Positions 60,477 to 64,000 of a stretch of DNA of 64,000 nucleotides are shown here, piece by piece. Within the stretch, counting starts at the first letter, position 1, and each line of letters opens with the position of its first letter. The notes under the pieces are model-generated. The model made no database searches, was not told the origin of the DNA, and saw only the letters and a list, made by a program, of their open reading frames with translations. A program made the position numbers and the translations under genes. Location of the stretch: contig WLID01000001.1 of the NCBI GenBank assembly GCA_009702325.1, positions 620,001 through 684,000 of the forward strand. The letters run 5' to 3'. Origin of the DNA: Actinomycetota bacterium. GTDB lineage: Bacteria > Actinomycetota > Thermoleophilia > Gaiellales > Gaiellaceae.

Positions 60477-61934
60477 ATGCTCGCGCGCACGCTCACCCAC
60501 ACGCTCGTTGGTCTTGAACCGCGTCGAGTCGAGGTCGAGGCGCACCTCCAGCGAGGCGTGCCCGCGTTCGCGATCGTTGGGCTCGCCGATCGCGCGTGTC
60601 AGGAAGCCAAGGAGCGCGTTCGCAGCGGAATCACGTCGGCCGAGCTCGAATGGCCCGTACGGCGTATCACCGTCAATCTCGCCCCCGCCGATCTAAGGAA
60701 GGAGGGTTCGGGGTTTGACCTGCCAATCGCGCTTGCGGTTCTCGCAGCCTCGCGCCAAGTGCCGGCCGCGGCACTCGATGGTCATGCAGCGATTGGGGAG
60801 CTTGCGCTCGACGGTCGGCTGAGACCGGTTCCGGGCGCGCTTGTTGCGGCTGAGGGCGCGAGGCGAAGCGGGGCGGAGCGGCTCGTCTGCGCGGCCGAGT
60901 CTGCGGCCGAGGTCGCGCTCGCAGGAATCGAGCCCATCGCCGTCCGTCACCTGGCCGACGCGGTCGCCTACCTCCGCGGTGAGCGCTCTCCACCCGCGGT
61001 CGAAGCCGCTCCTCAACCGGAGACAATCGCTCCGCCCGACCTTGCCGACGTGCGCGGGCAGGAGCGCGCACGGCGCGTGCTCGAGATTGCCGCGGCGGGC
61101 GGTCACAACGTGCTGTTTGCAGGGCCTCCGGGGATCGGCAAGACGATGCTCGCGCGTCGCTTGCCGGGCATCCTGCCGCCGCTAGATGACGCGTCGGCGC
61201 TCGAGGTGACGCGTATCCATTCGATCGCGGGGCTCCTCGCGGCCGGATCGGGCCTTGTTCGTGTGCCGCCCTTTCGCGCTCCGCACCACACCGTCTCGAC
61301 GGCAGCGCTTGTCGGCGGCGGCTCGTCACCGCGGCCGGGTGAGGCGACGCTCGCTCACCGTGGTGTGCTGTTCCTCGACGAGCTACCCGAGTTTTCGCGC
61401 TCGACGATCGAGGCGCTTCGCCAACCGCTGGAAGACGGCGTTGTGTCGATCGCCAGGGTGGAGGGGAGGGCGGTGTTTCCCGCGCGCTTCCTTCTCGCCG
61501 CAACGATGAACCTGTGCCCATGCGGTGGCCGAGGCGATCCGGCCGCCGAGTGCAACTGTTCACCGCAGCAGCTCGACCGCTACCGCGAACGTGTGTCGCG
61601 GCCGCTGCTCGATCGCGTTGACCTCGTTGTGTCGTTGCCGAAGCCGCGGGCCGCCGAGCTCGCGGGGCCACCAGGGGAGCCGACTGCATCCGTTGTCCGC
61701 CGCGTGATGCTCGCCCGCAAGCGTCTCGACGACGGCGTGCTTGAGCTTCGCCCAGCCGCGGCCGAGTTACTCGATCGCGCTGTTGATCGGCTCCCGCTCT
61801 CGGGGCGGGGTCGCGCGAAGATGCTCAATGTCGCTGCCACGATCGCGGCGCTCGCCGGCACCGAGGCGATCGAACCCGAAGCAGTTGCCGAGGCCCTGTC
61901 GTACCGCTCACCGCTCGAGGTCGGGCGTCGATGA
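60477..61934 (+). CDS. comM: ComM/YifB family Mg-chelatase-like ATPase
   Basis: 485 residues. N-terminal Lon-protease-like domain (VEVEAHLQRGVPAFAIVGLADRACQEAKERVRSGI), then an AAA+ module: FAGPPGIGKTMLARRLPGILPPL (Walker A), PFRAPHHTVSTAALVGGG, HRGVLFLDELPEFSRSTIEALRQPLEDG (Walker B) and a CxC-x(n)-CNC cluster (NLCPCGG ... CNCSPQQ). In naturally transformable bacteria ComM is a branch-migration helicase; dprA follows with a 4-base overlap. Confidence 0.94.
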   Translation: MLARTLTHTLVGLEPRRVEVEAHLQRGVPAFAIVGLADRACQEAKERVRSGITSAELEWPVRRITVNLAPADLRKEGSGFDLPIALAVLAASRQVPAAALDGHAAIGELALDGRLRPVPGALVAAEGARRSGAERLVCAAESAAEVALAGIEPIAVRHLADAVAYLRGERSPPAVEAAPQPETIAPPDLADVRGQERARRVLEIAAAGGHNVLFAGPPGIGKTMLARRLPGILPPLDDASALEVTRIHSIAGLLAAGSGLVRVPPFRAPHHTVSTAALVGGGSSPRPGEATLAHRGVLFLDELPEFSRSTIEALRQPLEDGVVSIARVEGRAVFPARFLLAATMNLCPCGGRGDPAAECNCSPQQLDRYRERVSRPLLDRVDLVVSLPKPRAAELAGPPGEPTASVVRRVMLARKRLDDGVLELRPAAAELLDRAVDRLPLSGRGRAKMLNVAATIAALAGTEAIEPEAVAEALSYRSPLEVGRR

Positions 61935-62917
61935 ACGGGCTCCAGCACGCGGTGTTCGCGGCTGAGCGCGAGCAGCACGCGATGCCCGCGCAGACACGTT
62001 CGGCGCAGTTCAGAACGTTCTGCCTGAACTTCGATCACGCTGCGTATCTCGAACGTCTCACCGGCATGGGGGTTCGGTGGATCGATGCCGCGGATCCCGA
62101 GTTCCCGCCGCGCCTGCGCTCGATCTACGATCCGCCTCCCGGCCTATTTGTGCGAGGTGCGGGTGACGTCACGGTTCTCGCAACCCCGTCGGTGGCAATC
62201 GTCGGCGCCCGCTCGTGTTCCGACTACGGGGCGCACGTCGCGAGGACGTTTGCACGTGACCTCGCGCGGGCGGGTGTTGTCGTTGTTTCGGGCCTCGCTC
62301 GCGGCGTCGATGGTTGGGCGCACCGGGGCGCGCTCGAGGGTGGGGGAGTCACAGTCGCCGTGCTTGGGTGTGGCATCGATCGCACCTATCCGGCGGCACA
62401 CACGACGTTGGCCGCGTCGATCTGCGACCGAGGACTAATCGTCTCGGAGTATCCGCCGGGTGTCACGTCGGCGCCCTGGCGGTTCCCGGCGCGCAACAGA
62501 ATCGTGGCGGGTCTCACGGCCGCGACGTTGGTCGTGGAGGCGCGTGAACGCAGCGGTGCGCTGATTACGGCCGACCTTGCGCTGGAGGAGGGCCGAGAGG
62601 TGCTGACGGTTCCGGGCGAGATCACCTCGCCGCTCTCCAAGGGAACGAACGATCTGCTCCGCCTCGGGGCCCGCCCGGTGTTTGATGTTGCGGATGTGTT
62701 CGAGGCGCTCCAAATTGAGCCACCGTCGCTTCACGCTGCGGGAGCGCCCGACAACCCGGTCGTAGCCGCAGTCCTCGCCGCCGTTGACGCAGGGGCTGCG
62801 AGCGCAGATGACGTGACGCGCGCGACGGGCCTCAGTGCGGGCGACGTTGCGGGCGCGCTTGTCGAGTTGGAACTCGCAGGATCCCTGACGGTCACCGATG
62901 GGGTCATCAGGAGGTGA
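61931..62917 (+). CDS. dprA: DNA-processing protein DprA (Smf)
   Basis: 328 residues. A short N-terminal region, then the Rossmann-like DprA fold: VAIVGARSCSDYGAHVARTFARDLARAGVVVVSGLARGVDGWAHRGALEGGGVTVAVLGCGIDRTYPAAH, SEYPPGVTSAPWRFPARNRIVAGLTAATLVVEARERSGALITADLALEEGREVLTVPG. A C-terminal winged helix is at about 265-325. Loads RecA on incoming single-stranded DNA. ATG overlaps comM. Confidence 0.95.
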   Translation: MNGLQHAVFAAEREQHAMPAQTRSAQFRTFCLNFDHAAYLERLTGMGVRWIDAADPEFPPRLRSIYDPPPGLFVRGAGDVTVLATPSVAIVGARSCSDYGAHVARTFARDLARAGVVVVSGLARGVDGWAHRGALEGGGVTVAVLGCGIDRTYPAAHTTLAASICDRGLIVSEYPPGVTSAPWRFPARNRIVAGLTAATLVVEARERSGALITADLALEEGREVLTVPGEITSPLSKGTNDLLRLGARPVFDVADVFEALQIEPPSLHAAGAPDNPVVAAVLAAVDAGAASADDVTRATGLSAGDVAGALVELELAGSLTVTDGVIRR

Positions 62918-62928
62918 TGCGTCCGTCG

Positions 62929-62934
62929 TAGGAT
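62929..62934 (+). promoter_or_regulatory. -10 hexamer TAGGAT upstream of the FAD oxidoreductase gene
   Basis: Seven bases before GTG 62942. Confidence 0.45.
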
Positions 62935-62941
62935 CGGGGGT

Positions 62942-64000
62942 GTGACGACAACTCCATATTGGCTCGGCGGCAAGACCGAGCTCGCGGTGCCCGCTGCCAC
63001 GCGGAGGGGCGAGACCGACGTCACGATCATTGGTGCGGGCGTCACGGGTCTTTCGTGCGCGCTCACGTTGGCGCGGGGCGGCATGGCTGTGCGGGTCGTC
63101 GATACCCGCGGTGTTGCCGCGGGTGCCTCAGGGCGCAACGGTGGCTTCGCGCTACGTGGTGGAACACCCGCCTACGACGAGGCTGTCGCCTCGCTCGGAC
63201 GGGAACACGCGCAAGGGCTATGGCGGCTTACCGAAACCGCCTTTGCGCGGATGCTCGAGCTCGGGGGTGACGCGTTCCGGCGGGTCGGGAGCATCCGGCT
63301 CGCCGCGAGCGACGACGAACTCGAGGCGATCGAGCGTGAGTACGCGGCGCTCACGGCCGACGGCTTCGTCGTCGAACGAGTCGCGCGACTTGAACCGCCA
63401 CTCGACCGTCTCTACGCGGGCGCGATCCACCATCCCGGCGACGCCGGCTTCAATCCGGCCGTCTGGATGGAACGGCTGGCTGCGCATGCGGTCGAGGCGG
63501 GAGCCGAGATCGTCGCCGACACGGTGAACCCCGAGGCGTTGCCCGAAGGCACCGTCGTGATCGCGGTTGACGCGCACACCTCAAAGCTGCTGCCCGAGCT
63601 CGCCGACGCCGTCCAGCCGGCACGCGGGCAGATGCTTGCGACCGCGCCGCTCCCGGCCGTCCGCTACGGCGTCCCGTACTACGCGCGCGACGGCTACGAC
63701 TACTGGCAGCAGTTGCCCGACGGCACTCTGCTCGTCGGTGGCTGCCGCGACCACGCCTTCGCCGCCGAAGCGTCCGCAGACGACGACGTCACGAGCACCG
63801 TCCAGTCAGGCATCGAGCGGCTCCTTGTGAACCTCGTCGGCAGAGCGCCAACGATCACGCACCGTTGGTCGGGGGCCTGGGGTGAGACGCTCGACCGCCT
63901 GCCACTATGCGGCCCGGTGCCGGGTCGAGGAGGCGTTTGGGTCGCCGGAGGTTACTCCGGGCACGGCAACATCCTCGGCTTCGCGTGCGGCGAACTGATC
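62942..64000 (+). CDS. FAD-dependent oxidoreductase, DAO family (partial, cut by right edge)
   Basis: 353 codons seen, no stop before the edge. The N-terminus begins YWLGGKTE, then the FAD dinucleotide-binding motif VTIIGAGVTGLSCALTLARGG and AAGASGRNGGFALRGG, the GR-N-GG pattern of gamma-glutamylputrescine-oxidase-like and related D-amino-acid-oxidase-family enzymes. Near the end, HRWSGAWGETLDRLPLCGPVPG and WVAGGYSGHGN fit the C-terminal FAD site. Substrate unknown, likely an amine. GTG 62942 is set by a -10-like hexamer. Not part of the comM-dprA operon. Confidence 0.88.
   Translation, partial: MTTTPYWLGGKTELAVPAATRRGETDVTIIGAGVTGLSCALTLARGGMAVRVVDTRGVAAGASGRNGGFALRGGTPAYDEAVASLGREHAQGLWRLTETAFARMLELGGDAFRRVGSIRLAASDDELEAIEREYAALTADGFVVERVARLEPPLDRLYAGAIHHPGDAGFNPAVWMERLAAHAVEAGAEIVADTVNPEALPEGTVVIAVDAHTSKLLPELADAVQPARGQMLATAPLPAVRYGVPYYARDGYDYWQQLPDGTLLVGGCRDHAFAAEASADDDVTSTVQSGIERLLVNLVGRAPTITHRWSGAWGETLDRLPLCGPVPGRGGVWVAGGYSGHGNILGFACGELI

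Overview
The window is a stretch of bacterial chromosome, G+C-rich and almost entirely coding. Gene content and order (class II DAHP synthase, a SepIVA-like protein beside a DUF177 protein and rpmF, lgt, scpAB, and the run recG-rsmD-coaD ... smc-ftsY ... ffh-rpsP-rimM-trmD-lepB-rplS-rnhB-yraN-comM-dprA) indicate an actinobacterium. My best guess is a deep-branching class such as Thermoleophilia rather than a Streptomyces or Mycobacterium relative; this is inference from gene order, not a search. No rRNA, tRNA, CRISPR array, insertion sequence or prophage is visible.

Layout. 1-1323 (minus): 5' part of gltB, running off the left edge. 1419-7941: small metabolic and membrane genes, most with their own promoter (SHOCT membrane protein, two integral membrane proteins, FrnE-like DsbA, dienelactone hydrolase, aldo/keto reductase, rhomboid-like protein, FMN-binding protein, DUF429), including one 416-base non-coding gap with many hairpins (4542-4957). 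8035-15377: dnaE, a GNAT acetyltransferase, a 67-residue small protein, lgt, scpA-scpB, and an RsuA/RluB pseudouridine synthase. 15387-23956: trpS (minus), then a plus-strand aromatic and envelope operon aroG-tyrA-aroA-cmk-plsC-der-gpsA. 23967-29166: metK, a SemiSWEET, a DtxR regulator (minus), a flippase-like membrane protein and priA. 29217-29404: a short inverted-repeat element. 29437-37255: def-fmt-rsmB, the riboflavin genes ribD-(unknown)-ribE-ribBA-ribH, and an orphan DNA methyltransferase. 37297-43592: rpmB, Asp23, a FakA/FakB fatty-acid kinase pair, recG, rsmD, coaD. 43608-47611: sepIVA-like, a divergent HicB/HicA pair, DUF177, rpmF, plsX, acpP, rnc. 47660-56922: smc, ftsY, two minus-strand genes (a His/Asp-rich protein and a peroxiredoxin), ffh, rpsP, khpA, rimM, trmD, lepB. 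56996-64000: rplS, a Phd/PIN toxin-antitoxin cassette, rnhB, yraN, a second orphan methyltransferase, comM, dprA and the start of an FAD-dependent oxidoreductase cut by the right edge.

How the genes work together: co-translational protein handling (def, fmt, ffh, ftsY, lepB, lgt), ribosome assembly and modification (rpmB, rpmF, rplS, rpsP, rimM, trmD, rsmB, rsmD, RluB-like), fatty-acid and phospholipid synthesis (plsX, acpP, plsC, gpsA, FakA/FakB), chromosome maintenance (smc, scpA, scpB, recG, priA, dprA, dnaE, rnhB), and aromatic amino acid and riboflavin synthesis.

The most striking pattern is regulatory. About 26 genes have a TANNNT hexamer ending only 6-10 bases before the start codon, with no room for a Shine-Dalgarno site, which predicts widespread leaderless transcription. 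Accessory signals sit at the edges of the housekeeping blocks: two toxin-antitoxin modules (one split and divergent, one flanked by a 15-base direct repeat and controlled by a perfect 24-base palindrome), a REPIN- or MITE-like element, two proteins with long His/Asp runs (one a peptide deformylase), and a lumazine synthase with an extra N-terminal region and a missing active-site loop. I see no large undescribed multi-gene system.
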